DNA of 64,000 bases from Listeria immobilis (GTDB lineage: Bacteria; Bacillota; Bacilli; Lactobacillales; Listeriaceae), in the NCBI RefSeq assembly GCF_014322765.1, contig NZ_JAASTZ010000007.1:62001-126000 (forward strand). The letters run 5' to 3'. Shown here one piece after another: positions 16,860 through 25,694 of the stretch. Position numbers and translations under genes: made by a program. A model generated the notes under the pieces. The model did no database searches. It was not told the origin of the DNA and saw nothing but the letters and a program-made list of their open reading frames with translations. Each line of letters opens with the position of its first letter. Within the stretch, counting starts at the first letter, position 1.

Positions 16860-17294
16860 CTGAAACCATGTACAGAAAGATCTGAATTACTTTATCGAAT
16901 GCACCTGTTATCCAAGGAAATTAGCCATGTCTTTGAAACGCAAACAAATAAAAGCTTTACCAAAGTAGAGATTTTATTTCACATTAAACAAACACCCGGT
17001 CAGAGTCAAAATAAGTTAAAAGAAAGTTTATACATTGATTCGGCAAGTATTACAAGGCATTTAAAGCGTATGGAAGATGAAGGGCTAATTACCCGTAAAA
17101 AGAAAAAAGATAACAAACGCTATACGTATTTATTTTTAACTGCAAATGGAGAAGTAGAATTGGCTTCTTTATTAGCAGAAAAAGAAAAATTTCAAAATGA
17201 GGCATTGGCAGGTTTTTCAGAAGAAGAAGTTGCTTTATGGTTAAAGTCGGTCACAAAAATGATGAATAATATAGAGAAAATGGAGGAGAAGTAA
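16860..17294 (+). CDS. MarR-family regulator (probable CTG start)
   Basis: A MarR winged-helix regulator with KLKESLYIDSASITRHLKRM and the wing KKKKDNKRYTYLFLTANGE. The first ATG in frame is 16899, but nothing like a ribosome-binding site precedes it. A strong GGAGGTG at 16846-16852 lies nine bases before an in-frame CTG at 16860. The resulting extension (KPCTERSELLYR) completes the usual N-terminal helix, so CTG is chosen; the frame closes with TGA just upstream. It likely controls azoR and the following oxidoreductase gene, whose ATG is one base after its stop. Confidence 0.85.
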   Translation: MKPCTERSELLYRMHLLSKEISHVFETQTNKSFTKVEILFHIKQTPGQSQNKLKESLYIDSASITRHLKRMEDEGLITRKKKKDNKRYTYLFLTANGEVELASLLAEKEKFQNEALAGFSEEEVALWLKSVTKMMNNIEKMEEK

Positions 17295-17295
17295 A

Positions 17296-18237
17296 ATGAA
17301 AGCAGTAGTAATCGAAAATTATGGTGGTAAGGAAGTATTAAAAGAAAAAGAAGTAGCTATGCCTAAACCTGGTGAGAAACAAGTTATCATTAAAGAAAGC
17401 GCTACTTCGATTAATCCGATTGATTGGAAACTTCGGGAGGGTTACTTAAAACAGATGATGGACTGGGAATTCCCAATTATTTTAGGATGGGATGTAGCTG
17501 GTGTCATTTCAGAGGTAGGTGAAGGTGTGACAGATTGGCAAGTTGGGGATAAGGTGTTTGCTCGCCCAGAAACCACACGATTTGGAACATATGCAGAATA
17601 TACTGCGGTAGATGATCATTTGCTAGCAAAACTTCCTAATGGTATTAGTTTTGAAGAAGCTGCCTCAGTACCACTTGCTGGCTTAACTGCGTGGCAAGCA
17701 CTATTTGACCATGCAAAACTTCAAAAGGGAGAAAAAGTGTTGATTCATGCTGGAGCTGGCGGTGTTGGAACATTCGCTATTCAACTGGCGAAACATGCTG
17801 GAGCAGAAGTAATAACAACTGCGAGTGCTAAAAATCATGAATTATTAAAATCACTTGGGGCAGATCAAGTGATTGATTATAAAGAAGTTAACTTTAAAGA
17901 TATTCTTTCTGATATTGATGTTGTTTTTGACACTATGGGCGGACAAATCGAAACAGATAGTTATGATGTTCTAAAAGCAGACACTGGACGTTTAGTAAGT
18001 ATAGTCGGCATTTCTAACGAGGAACGAGCGAAAGAGAAAAATATTACTGCTAGTGGTATTTGGCTTCAACCCAATGGTGAACAATTGAAAGAGTTAGCTA
18101 AGTTACTAGAAAATAAAACGATAAAAGCAATTATTGGAAAAACATTTCCATTCTCTGAAAAAGGTGTGTTTGACGCACACGCATTAAGCGAAACGCACCA
18201 TGCAGTTGGAAAAATAGTTATTTCATTTGATAAATAA
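17296..18237 (+). CDS. zinc-independent NADP-dependent oxidoreductase (quinone oxidoreductase-like)
   Basis: A 313-residue medium-chain dehydrogenase/reductase. A GroES-like N-terminal domain contains SINPIDWKLREG and GWDVAGVISEVGEGV. The Rossmann domain has HAGAGGVGTFAIQLAKHAGAEV (about 151-171, written as the family AxxGGVG motif). The zinc-binding cysteines are absent, so it belongs with quinone/enone reductases. It is coupled directly to the MarR gene and is divergent from azoreductase, which suggests electrophile or quinone detoxification. It matches lmo0613 by order. Confidence 0.9.
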   Translation: MKAVVIENYGGKEVLKEKEVAMPKPGEKQVIIKESATSINPIDWKLREGYLKQMMDWEFPIILGWDVAGVISEVGEGVTDWQVGDKVFARPETTRFGTYAEYTAVDDHLLAKLPNGISFEEAASVPLAGLTAWQALFDHAKLQKGEKVLIHAGAGGVGTFAIQLAKHAGAEVITTASAKNHELLKSLGADQVIDYKEVNFKDILSDIDVVFDTMGGQIETDSYDVLKADTGRLVSIVGISNEERAKEKNITASGIWLQPNGEQLKELAKLLENKTIKAIIGKTFPFSEKGVFDAHALSETHHAVGKIVISFDK

Positions 18238-18338
18238 AATTTGCTAATAGCGATTAGTCTATAAAACTATATAAGCAAAAGTTGATCTACTTCATTAAAC
18301 TTAATAACGAAAAGGCAAATCATAATGGAGACAAGCTT

Positions 18339-18383
18339 AAAAAAATAGCCTACTAACAAAATTTGTTAGTAGGTTATTTTTTT
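18339..18383. terminator. bidirectional terminator
   Basis: TAGCCTACTAACAAA and TTTGTTAGTAGGTTA form a 15-base stem (one G-U pair) with A and T tails, between the oxidoreductase and the convergent lipoprotein gene. Confidence 0.9.
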
Positions 18384-18888
18384 AGTTTAGTTCAAATGAT
18401 TTTTTCACAGTGTTTTTGCTGAAACTAATGAGTTCTTTAGCTTCAACATCTACTTTATTTTGAGTATCTTGTAAACTATATATGGAAGTTACTTCTAATG
18501 TTGCACCAGGTTGAACATCTTTATCAATGCCGCCCATATCGCCACTTGATGATACGGTTGTTTCAAGCTGTGTTCCATTTTGGAAAGCTTGTTGGTCAAT
18601 TGCAATCATAAATGAAATATTTTCTTTGCTATTATTGGTAAATTTACTTTTTATTTCAATAGCATCTTTTCCTTCATAATCTTTGACAACAGTTGAACTA
18701 AGAATTTCAACTTTGTAATCGCCCAGAGTATTTGGGTCTGTTTTTTGTTTTGCTTTTTCTTTCGTTTCTGCTTTCGCTGTTTCTGTTTTTGCCTCATTAG
18801 AAGTATCCTCAGTTCCTCCACATGCTGTTAGTGTTAGAGCAAAAGTAAGAACCCCCATTAATAGTAAAGCGTGTTTCCATTTTTTCAT
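18382..18888 (-). CDS. DUF5067-type lipoprotein
   Basis: A 168-residue lipoprotein. The signal peptide ends in lipobox LTAC, with Cys23 lipidated, followed by an acidic Lys/Glu/Thr linker (about 25-52). An Ig-like domain follows, with KVEILSSTVVKDYEGKDAI and FTNNSKENISF; this pattern is seen in DUF5067/DUF4352 extracellular modules. Such domains are probably binding or interaction modules without a known enzymatic role. Monocistronic, with AAGGAG upstream of ATG. Confidence 0.82.
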   Translation of the reverse strand: MKKWKHALLLMGVLTFALTLTACGGTEDTSNEAKTETAKAETKEKAKQKTDPNTLGDYKVEILSSTVVKDYEGKDAIEIKSKFTNNSKENISFMIAIDQQAFQNGTQLETTVSSSGDMGGIDKDVQPGATLEVTSIYSLQDTQNKVDVEAKELISFSKNTVKKSFELN

Positions 18889-18967
18889 TGTATTCTCTCC
18901 TTCTTGTTTTATCTGTTTCTATTAGACCATGTAATAAGAAGAAAAGTCCTATGCTATGGGCATAGGA

Positions 18968-20083
18968 CTAGTAGAATAAATCGGTAAATATGCTAGAAAT
19001 CATCATACAGATAAATAGGTAAACAATCAGGCCAAGTATTCTTTTTATGATAGAGGGTGATTTTAGCAATGGTAACTTTGTCCAAATTCCACATAAATTC
19101 GTTAAAAGAACAAATGCGGGAATAATTAAAAGGAAATTACCAAAAAAATTAACTGTGTGGCTTATTTTAACACCCTCTGCTGGGGCGCTAAATAAACCAA
19201 ATAATATAAATATATAACCAAATACGGCGATAACCGTTTTCCAAGTTCGTCCGGTTCTGAAACCAGGAATATGTCGATACCAAGGAAGAGAAGGTGGTTT
19301 AATTTCTTTTTTTGTAGTTTCAAAACTTGCAAAATCAGATAATTCGGAGGCAAAGGTAGGCCCAAGAGAATCATTTTTTATCGCTGTGCGAAATTCCTCC
19401 ATCGTTTGGTACCGTTTATCTGGATCAAACGATGCTGCTTGGACAGCAATTTTTTCAAGTGAGGTAATATTTTCTTGATCAGGATGGGTATTTTTTCCGA
19501 GTAGTAGCTCTAACATCAAAACCCCAATACTATAAATATCTGACCGGGCATCAGTCTGCGAATAACCATATTGTTCAGGAGCCGCATAGCCAATGGTGCC
19601 AAGATTAACAGTATCCTGATTTTTACCAACTTCATAAACACGAGAAGCATCAAAATCAATTAATTTTAAAATACCATCATTTGAAATCATTATATTGGAA
19701 GGTTTAATATCGCGATGAATAATGTCGTTTGCATGCAGTTCGGATAGCGCGTTAGCTAGCATTAACATCAACCGAGTTACTTCATCGGGTGCAAATGTAG
19801 AATGTACTTTTATTAAATCGGCTAAATTGTTCCCATTAATGTATTCTTCATAAACAATTAAGTTTTTGCCATTTGGAATCATTACTTCAATTTTAGGTAA
19901 AAAATTGCTAGATAAGTTTTTAAGTTGTTCAATAACAGAAGTATAGCCAATTGGAAGTACTTTGCGAACAAACAATGCCCCAGATGAAATGTTTCGTGTA
20001 AGTATCGCAGGATTTTCTTTATCATTTAGTTTATCTAATTCTTTATATTGTTCTTCTATAAAAGCAAGTGTCATTTCTCCCAT
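18968..20083 (-). CDS. membrane-anchored Ser/Thr protein kinase
   Basis: A 371-residue Hanks-type kinase (about 30-240) followed by three C-terminal membrane helices (about 270-370). Visible residues are Lys41 (FVRKVL), the catalytic loop HRDIKPSN (123-130), APE (168-170) and DIYSIGVLMLELL. The magnesium motif reads DFD (143-145), not DFG; this variant also occurs in other compact bacterial kinases. A short N lobe lacks a clear glycine-rich loop. No PASTA domains, so this is not the housekeeping PrkA. A divergent HTH protein starts ~110 bases away. It matches lmo0618 by order. Confidence 0.88.
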   Translation of the reverse strand: MGEMTLAFIEEQYKELDKLNDKENPAILTRNISSGALFVRKVLPIGYTSVIEQLKNLSSNFLPKIEVMIPNGKNLIVYEEYINGNNLADLIKVHSTFAPDEVTRLMLMLANALSELHANDIIHRDIKPSNIMISNDGILKLIDFDASRVYEVGKNQDTVNLGTIGYAAPEQYGYSQTDARSDIYSIGVLMLELLLGKNTHPDQENITSLEKIAVQAASFDPDKRYQTMEEFRTAIKNDSLGPTFASELSDFASFETTKKEIKPPSLPWYRHIPGFRTGRTWKTVIAVFGYIFILFGLFSAPAEGVKISHTVNFFGNFLLIIPAFVLLTNLCGIWTKLPLLKSPSIIKRILGLIVYLFICMMISSIFTDLFY

Positions 20084-20191
20084 TTAAGTTAAACCCCTTC
20101 TACACATTTATAGTAAAATTATAGCATGAAGCATAGTAGTCTGGTACTTATTCCGTGATATAATGAAAAAAAACAGTCGGAGGCATGCCTA

Positions 20192-20647
20192 ATGGATGGG
20201 GAAAAAGAGACAAGTAAATTACTTCATGAATTAAAAAAAGCGACCAATTTACGCCAAGTACTAGATGAAAATGAGGGCGAATTCAAGTCAAATGAAATGG
20301 TTAGTTATTTGAAGGAATTACTAGCAGAAAAAAATTTAACAAAAGCAAGCGTTATTCGCGCAGCAAGACTACATGAAACATATGGCTATCAAATTTTTAG
20401 TGGAGTTAGAAGGCCATCACGGGATAGGACAATTGCTCTTTCTTTTGGATTTAAACTTTCAGGACTAGAAGCGAGTCGCTTACTAAAATATACCGAATAT
20501 CCGCCGCTATATGCAAAAAACCGCCGGGATGCGATTATTATTTTTGCTTTAGACCATGGATACTCACTTGATCAAACAAATGATTCGCTATATGATTTAG
20601 AAGAAGCATTAATTGAAACCTATAAAGAAGAAAAACCTCTTCTTTAA
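20192..20647 (+). CDS. XRE-like helix-turn-helix protein paired with the kinase
   Basis: A 151-residue soluble, helical protein. The middle (about 45-95) resembles an XRE DNA-binding domain: LLAEKNLTKASVIRAARL, then QIFSGVRRPSRDRTIALSFGF. The C-terminal ~50 residues are helical and acidic. It is transcribed divergently from the membrane Ser/Thr kinase, so it is a plausible regulator or phosphorylation target of it; that link is inference. I do not recognise a named family. RBS GGAGG precedes the ATG. Confidence 0.7.
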   Translation: MDGEKETSKLLHELKKATNLRQVLDENEGEFKSNEMVSYLKELLAEKNLTKASVIRAARLHETYGYQIFSGVRRPSRDRTIALSFGFKLSGLEASRLLKYTEYPPLYAKNRRDAIIIFALDHGYSLDQTNDSLYDLEEALIETYKEEKPLL

Positions 20648-20792
20648 TGTTTGTCAGTCAAGTATACTGGAGGTAAGCAAAGGGGTGTGCTGAATAAATA
20701 GCAATTTTTAGTAATTGGGAACAGAAGGCAGTACATATAAGGATGAGGAATTAAACTAATACTTATAGAACCTACTCCAACTATAAAAAGTT

Positions 20793-20819
20793 AAAGGCAA
20801 TAATTTATTGTCTTTTTTA
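20793..20819 (+). terminator. terminator after the HTH gene
   Basis: AAAGGCAAT and ATTGTCTTT form a stem with a T-run. It lies about 145 bases past the HTH stop and just before the next gene, so it could also act as a leader attenuator. Confidence 0.6.
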
Positions 20820-20879
20820 GTGCTTCTTAATTAATAGAAATATGATAAGCTAATATATATAGAAAAGAGGTAATATTAA

Positions 20880-21620
20880 ATGGAGATAATAACATATTTT
20901 CTAATAGCTCTTAGTACTAGTGTTATTGGAAGTTTTTTAGGTATTGGTGGGGGCGTTATCCTTTTGCCAATCTTGTTACTAATGGGGGTTTCTCAAGGTA
21001 CAGCTGCTTTTAGTTCTGCTTTAACAGTATTTACAATGGCGATATTTACTTGTAGTATCTACTACAAACGTAAACAAGGAAATGTAGGCTTAGCACTGAA
21101 AATCGCAATTACAAGCATTCCGACGACTTTTGTTGGCGCGATGGTAAATCAAATGCTTCCAGAAGCGGTTTATCGTTTTTTATATGGCGCTTTAATTGTT
21201 GCACTTTTGCTATTAATGGTGTGGAAAAAGAAGCGGCAAAGTGAACAACCACACTTCTTAAGTAAATATCGAATTATGCCATATTTATTTGGGATAATCA
21301 TTGGCTTTTTAGCAGGTTTATTCGGAATTGGAGGTGGACCAATTGTTATTCCGATTTTACTTTTGATCTTTATGTTAAATCAAAAGACTGCATCTGCTAC
21401 CTCAAGTTATGTTACGCTGCTTACTTCATTTGCGAGTATTGGTTCCTACATGATAATTGGTGGAAGTGACTTTTCTATTGGAATTTATATGATACCTGGG
21501 GCAATTCTTGGGGCGATAATTGGGACACATTTAAATAAATTATTAGATGAAAAATGGATTGCTGTATTATTTAATCTATTATTAGTTGTGTTGTTTGCCT
21601 TAAACTTAATAAAGATTTAA
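20880..21620 (+). CDS. TauE/SafE-family membrane transporter
   Basis: A 246-residue, roughly eight-helix protein of the TauE/SafE (DUF81) family, which exports small sulfur-containing or other organic anions such as sulfite or sulfoacetate. The duplicated half-motifs are clear: SFLGIGGGVILLPILL near residue 18 and GLFGIGGGPIVIPILL near 143. The substrate cannot be inferred. ATG follows AAGAGG. The small gene that follows is about 60 bases downstream and may be cotranscribed. Confidence 0.88.
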   Translation: MEIITYFLIALSTSVIGSFLGIGGGVILLPILLLMGVSQGTAAFSSALTVFTMAIFTCSIYYKRKQGNVGLALKIAITSIPTTFVGAMVNQMLPEAVYRFLYGALIVALLLLMVWKKKRQSEQPHFLSKYRIMPYLFGIIIGFLAGLFGIGGGPIVIPILLLIFMLNQKTASATSSYVTLLTSFASIGSYMIIGGSDFSIGIYMIPGAILGAIIGTHLNKLLDEKWIAVLFNLLLVVLFALNLIKI

Positions 21621-21681
21621 TCAATTTTAAGCGACAATGATTATCGGGGGAATAAGAATGTTTTAAGCGGGAGTTGATACA

Positions 21682-21945
21682 ATGGAACGACCAACTGAAG
21701 AGGTAATGTATCAAATTTTATCAAGAACCGAAGATGTAAATGCGACTATGGATCACTTAATGTATGAATTAATGGCGTTTCCAGGAACCAGACCCTTTAC
21801 TAAAAATCAGTTGCTTTTTGCCGTTTATTGGTTGGAAGAAAATGACTTTGTTTTTCGAAGTACAGAGGGTCAGACAACAAGATATTTAAGAACAACTAAA
21901 GGAAACGAGAAGTTAGCTGAAATAGAACAATCGAGTCTAAAATAA
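21682..21945 (+). CDS. small winged-helix-like protein, unknown
   Basis: An 87-residue acidic protein. The segment FTKNQLLFAVYWLEENDFVFRST followed by TTRYLRTTKGNEKLAEI (about 37-80, with a gap) has the spacing of a helix-helix-wing module. A DNA-binding or regulatory adaptor role is possible. I cannot assign a family. GGGAG precedes ATG at good spacing and a strong terminator follows. Confidence 0.65.
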   Translation: MERPTEEVMYQILSRTEDVNATMDHLMYELMAFPGTRPFTKNQLLFAVYWLEENDFVFRSTEGQTTRYLRTTKGNEKLAEIEQSSLK

Positions 21946-21947
21946 AA

Positions 21948-21990
21948 CAGTTTGAAATCCAATTTCTATAGATTCCAAACTGCTTTTTTT
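21948..21990. terminator. bidirectional terminator
   Basis: CAGTTTG (21948-21954) pairs with CAAACTG (21976-21982), with AATC/GATT continuing the stem. A T-run follows on the plus strand, between convergent genes. Confidence 0.85.
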
Positions 21991-22457
21991 TAAAGGTATT
22001 TTGCCATCGTAATATCAGTGTTTTTAAAACCAACTTTGTTATATAAATGGATGGCGGTTTGATTATGTGCAAAGACATGTAGTTCCATTTTATCTATTTG
22101 CATTTCTTTAGCCAAAATATCAAGAGCGGCTAAACTTTGTGTGCCGAAGCCTTGACCACGAAATTCTTCAAAAATAATGAAATCATAAATGAATGCCGTT
22201 TTTTGAGTAGCTGTTTCGTTTAAATGAAACCACAGATAACCAATTTTTTGCGAGGTGAAAATGCTGTAAAGATATTCATTAGGCGTTGTTATTCCATCAA
22301 AAAGTAATTTTTTAAAGGACTCTTCTGATTTTGTTAGCGCCTCTTTTTCAGACCAAGTACCAGCTTCAATTTTATCTTGGGCATAGTCTGAAATAGCGGA
22401 TGCTAGAAAGTCTTGTAAATCTTCAGAAGTCATTTTTTGTAATTGTAAAATAAGCAT
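21990..22457 (-). CDS. GNAT-family N-acetyltransferase
   Basis: A 155-residue acetyltransferase. The acetyl-CoA loop is FEEFRGQGFGTQSLAAL, preceded by a beta strand with AFIYDFIIF. The C terminus FAHNQTAIHLYNKVGF is the classic GNAT ending. The ATG at 22457 (MLILQLQKMTSEDL) follows AAAGGAGTGT and is preferred to an in-frame ATG 63 bases upstream with no ribosome-binding site. Substrate unknown. Confidence 0.85.
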   Translation of the reverse strand: MLILQLQKMTSEDLQDFLASAISDYAQDKIEAGTWSEKEALTKSEESFKKLLFDGITTPNEYLYSIFTSQKIGYLWFHLNETATQKTAFIYDFIIFEEFRGQGFGTQSLAALDILAKEMQIDKMELHVFAHNQTAIHLYNKVGFKNTDITMAKYL

Positions 22458-22571
22458 ACACTCCTTTTTTCTAAAGTATAACATGAAAGCTTTGTTATCT
22501 TTAATTTTGGACCATTTCATTAAAAAGGGATACTACTTGCCTGTTATTCTAGGGTTAAGTAATGTCTCTTA

Positions 22572-23273
22572 CTATTTTTTATAGGAGTTCGCATATTGAA
22601 TGAATTTGCGTGACATCTTGATATGACCTGCTTCGTTTGGATGGATACCGTCTGCACAGAGGAGGTCTTCATAATGAAATTCAGCAAGAAAAATATCACG
22701 AATATCAATAATATGGCTACCACTAGTTTTTGCAATTCTTGAGATGGCATTACTATAACGTTCTTGCCAACGATAAATCATTTGGACATCACCACCTAAA
22801 AAGGAAAGAATATTTTCCTTATTTAGCCCATTTCGCGTAATAAACTGAAAATAACGTTTGGCATGAAGTGGTGGAAGTGTCATCAAAATTGGTTGGATTT
22901 CTAATTTTTTAAGCCTAGCAATCATTTCATACAATTGCGCTTCAAATAAATCAAGGGGTGTACTTGGAATGTGCGCTAGATGTGGGTTTTCAGACACTTC
23001 TGCCCAGTTGAAATCACAATCATTCCCACCAAATTCAATGATAGCAATATCGTTACTAGCATCTTTAGCTAAATCTTTTTTTAAAATTTCGTTTCCTTTT
23101 ATAATAGTTCGTCCCATGGTGGAATGATTTTGAAAAGTGACACCTAATTTTTCAGATGCGCGTTTAATACAGTTGTTTTTAAGTAGCGTATAGCGATTTT
23201 TTTCAGGATTGAAAAGTACGCCTTTCAAAATACTGTCGCCCCAAATACCAACTGATTGGATTGCCTGTTTCAT
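22572..23273 (-). CDS. SGNH/GDSL-type hydrolase
   Basis: A 233-residue cytosolic esterase-like enzyme. Block I is GIWGDSILKG with nucleophile Ser14, block III is FGGNDCDF with Asn84, and block V is DGIHPNEAGH with Asp208 and His211. No signal peptide is visible. SGNH enzymes cleave acyl or acetyl esters; the substrate is unknown. From memory EGD-e lmo0625, annotated as a lipase-like protein, sits in this position. Monocistronic, preceded by AAAGGAG. Confidence 0.88.
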   Translation of the reverse strand: MKQAIQSVGIWGDSILKGVLFNPEKNRYTLLKNNCIKRASEKLGVTFQNHSTMGRTIIKGNEILKKDLAKDASNDIAIIEFGGNDCDFNWAEVSENPHLAHIPSTPLDLFEAQLYEMIARLKKLEIQPILMTLPPLHAKRYFQFITRNGLNKENILSFLGGDVQMIYRWQERYSNAISRIAKTSGSHIIDIRDIFLAEFHYEDLLCADGIHPNEAGHIKMSRKFIQYANSYKK

Positions 23274-23305
23274 TTAAAATCACTCCTTTTACTCATCATA
23301 CCACA

Positions 23306-23353
23306 AAAAACATGAGAGGTAGCTAGTTACACCTAGCGTCTTCCCATGTTTTT
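23306..23353. terminator. probable terminator
   Basis: AAAAACATG (23306-23314) pairs with CATGTTTTT (23345-23353), with a partly paired interior. It lies directly downstream of the DUF6044 gene on the minus strand. Confidence 0.55.
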
Positions 23354-23362
23354 AGTAATTCC

Positions 23363-25036
23363 TTATATTGCTTTGTATAAATAAATTTTCCAATAAGACT
23401 GCTTATTATTAAAAGCTTTTTCGAATTTTAATCCTTGTTCGCTGGCGTTATCAATAGGGACAGCAGATAAGACATACTCGCCACCAACTGCCTTAAAAGC
23501 GCTAGCGTTAAAAGTTAGGTTTTTAATGTGTTTTTTAGTGTGCTTTCCATAATCATAATTTTTTCCTAATTCTGCAGAAAATAGATAACAGCGATTTCCC
23601 CAATTATCATAATAATCTTTTAAAGTAAGACTCTTGTCTAACTCACCAGCAATTATTTTACGAAATGCACGTTTATAACTAAGTGGATAAGAATTGACGT
23701 AGCCATCAACCGTGTAAAAACCATTTTCTTGTGAGATAGAAGGATGTAGTCCAATGCTTCCAACTCGGTAACTGGAGGATGGTTTGCCAATATATTCTTT
23801 AATTTCCTCCAATTGCTCTGTTGCATAAAATTGATTAATACTAGGATTGTCCCCAAAACGATAATATATTTCTGAATTATGAGCAAAAACAACGATGAGC
23901 TGTAAAATAATCGCCACATAAGCCAATTTCTTCCAACCAGACCCTTTTTTTATTAAGTAAACAATCGCAAGGGAAAAAAGACCATAAAATAAGAATGGTT
24001 GCAAAAAATGGAATCTAGAAAAGTTAAAAGTTCGCAATATTTCAATATGCTCTTTTAAAATGTTCCAGGCATCAAACCACCAAAATCCATACCAAAACGA
24101 TAAAAATAATGTAAAGATAAATATTAATAGAAAGATTTTTTCTTTTGCCCATTCTTTTCGAATAAGAATAGAAGCTAATACTAGCAGAAGTATTGGTAAA
24201 ATAACATATCCAACAAGCGCTTGATCATGTGTATGACCAACGACAAAATTTTTAAAACTTAGTCTGATGGAACTAAGTACATTTAAATGATATAACCCAA
24301 ATTCACTCCTTGAGTCAGGTTCGGGGTGCAAGAACATGGTGTAAATAAAACGATAATTCACTATCAAATACACTAGTCCCATATAAATGATACTTAATAG
24401 AAAGCGGATATGAAGTTGTTTTTTCGTACAGAGATCGTACAACCAAATGCAGCTCACCATCACTAAAAAGAAACAAAAACCTAAAATCAAACTGGAATAA
24501 AAAGGAAGTAGCGTCAAAATGAGGATATTCCAAATTCGCCTTTTATGATTTCTAATATTTAAAAAAGCCCATAAAGCAAGTGGCATACCAAGCGTACTTA
24601 GCATTCCTGATGGCCAATAAGGTGTTAGTGCAAATGCTAGTGATATAAAGTAAAGCGGCACGAGAAATTTTTCGTCTTTTATAAGATAATCTCTTGCCCA
24701 TAAAAATAATCCTAAAAAAGCAAATACACGAGTAATTAATTGGCTTAGTGCAAATGCAGTAGGCGTACTAAAAAATAGGTAAAGCCAGTCAATACCAACA
24801 AATTCAGAATCAAAAGTATCTCTTGAAACACTACCACCCATTAATTGGTTCATATTTGTCATACCAACTTTTGCTGTATAATCCCCACTATTTAGAAGCA
24901 TTTTGTACCAAGTAACATTGGAATCCAAATTATCATGAATCCGAATATGACTATCACCTTTAAGTAAGAACAATGGCGCTACATAAATTACTAATAGTAG
25001 AATCGCTATAAAAAGCCATTTATGCCGTTTCCACAT
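23363..25036 (-). CDS. DUF6044 (YkoS-like) multi-pass membrane protein
   Basis: A 557-residue protein with about 10-12 membrane helices in the first ~390 residues and a soluble C-terminal domain (about 400-557). The N terminus has the conserved RIHDNLDSNVTWYK segment in the first extracellular loop, a feature I associate with YkoS/DUF6044 proteins. The layout resembles GT-C glycosyltransferase-like membrane enzymes, but no catalytic claim can be made. Monocistronic; AGGAGG upstream of ATG. Confidence 0.7.
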   Translation of the reverse strand: MWKRHKWLFIAILLLVIYVAPLFLLKGDSHIRIHDNLDSNVTWYKMLLNSGDYTAKVGMTNMNQLMGGSVSRDTFDSEFVGIDWLYLFFSTPTAFALSQLITRVFAFLGLFLWARDYLIKDEKFLVPLYFISLAFALTPYWPSGMLSTLGMPLALWAFLNIRNHKRRIWNILILTLLPFYSSLILGFCFFLVMVSCIWLYDLCTKKQLHIRFLLSIIYMGLVYLIVNYRFIYTMFLHPEPDSRSEFGLYHLNVLSSIRLSFKNFVVGHTHDQALVGYVILPILLLVLASILIRKEWAKEKIFLLIFIFTLFLSFWYGFWWFDAWNILKEHIEILRTFNFSRFHFLQPFLFYGLFSLAIVYLIKKGSGWKKLAYVAIILQLIVVFAHNSEIYYRFGDNPSINQFYATEQLEEIKEYIGKPSSSYRVGSIGLHPSISQENGFYTVDGYVNSYPLSYKRAFRKIIAGELDKSLTLKDYYDNWGNRCYLFSAELGKNYDYGKHTKKHIKNLTFNASAFKAVGGEYVLSAVPIDNASEQGLKFEKAFNNKQSYWKIYLYKAI

Positions 25037-25396
25037 AGTTTTCCTCCTTGTATTTCATTATCTTCATTTAATTAAGAAAACCATTTGTTCATTATAACAA
25101 ACAATTCTATCTTTTTTAATAATAAAAGTGCCTTATTATTAGAATAGCTTTTGGAACAGGAAAATTTGTGTCTAAACGGTCACAATTACAAATAACTGAA
25201 TTTTATAGATTTTTACTTAAAAACCCTGCTATGATGCTATATTATCAAAAAAACAAAGTTAACTTAGCTTTATATACTACGATTTTTCGTATGAAAATAA
25301 GGAAATTTCGCGTGGGAATTTGCACTTGAAACTTTTATAAATCAGGTAATAAAAAGCATAATCTGAGTTAAATTTTATATATAAGAAGAACCAATT
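25037..25396. other. long AT-rich intergenic stretch, no gene seen
   Basis: This is the first part of a ~650-base gap between the divergent DUF6044 and Crp-like genes. I see short unrelated dyads and no coding frame with a ribosome-binding site. The promoter of the RNA candidate downstream may lie near its right end. Confidence 0.6.
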
Positions 25397-25511
25397 AACG
25401 TTTTTGAGTGGGATCAAACACCTGTGAAAACGTTGCCATTATGCGGAAAATGCCTTTTAAAAGTCTGTTTATCGAGGAGGCAGGTGGCAACGAGATTTTT
25501 TGTTATGTACT
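25397..25511 (+). ncRNA. structured RNA or leader candidate with exclusive pairings
   Basis: Segment A, AACGTTTT (25397-25404), pairs perfectly with AAAACGTT (25427-25434). CGTTGCCA (25431-25438) pairs perfectly with TGGCAACG (25495-25502), and six T follow at 25506. The two stems share CGTT, so they exclude each other, as in attenuators and riboswitches. The interior adds TGCCT with AGGCA. It lies ~185 bases upstream of the Crp-like gene. It could be a riboswitch, attenuator or independent small RNA; I recognise no known class. Confidence 0.5.
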
Positions 25512-25694
25512 TAATCAATAAATACGTCAAAAAAACAATGATGTCAAAATTGTCACAAATCGCACCTTAAAATCGGAAGTTTTGCTTTTTATGGCGCTTA
25601 TCATAGTTCTTCTAAGGTAGTAAGATACTTAAGTGTAGTCCAATAGCACAACGCAAAGAGATAAAACAGAAATTTAGAAGGGCTGATATTAATA

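Noticed and set aside
25488-25505. AGGTGGCAACGAG resembles a T-box antiterminator sequence
   Set aside because: No stem I, specifier loop or other T-box elements upstream, and the downstream gene is a regulator and not an amino-acid gene.
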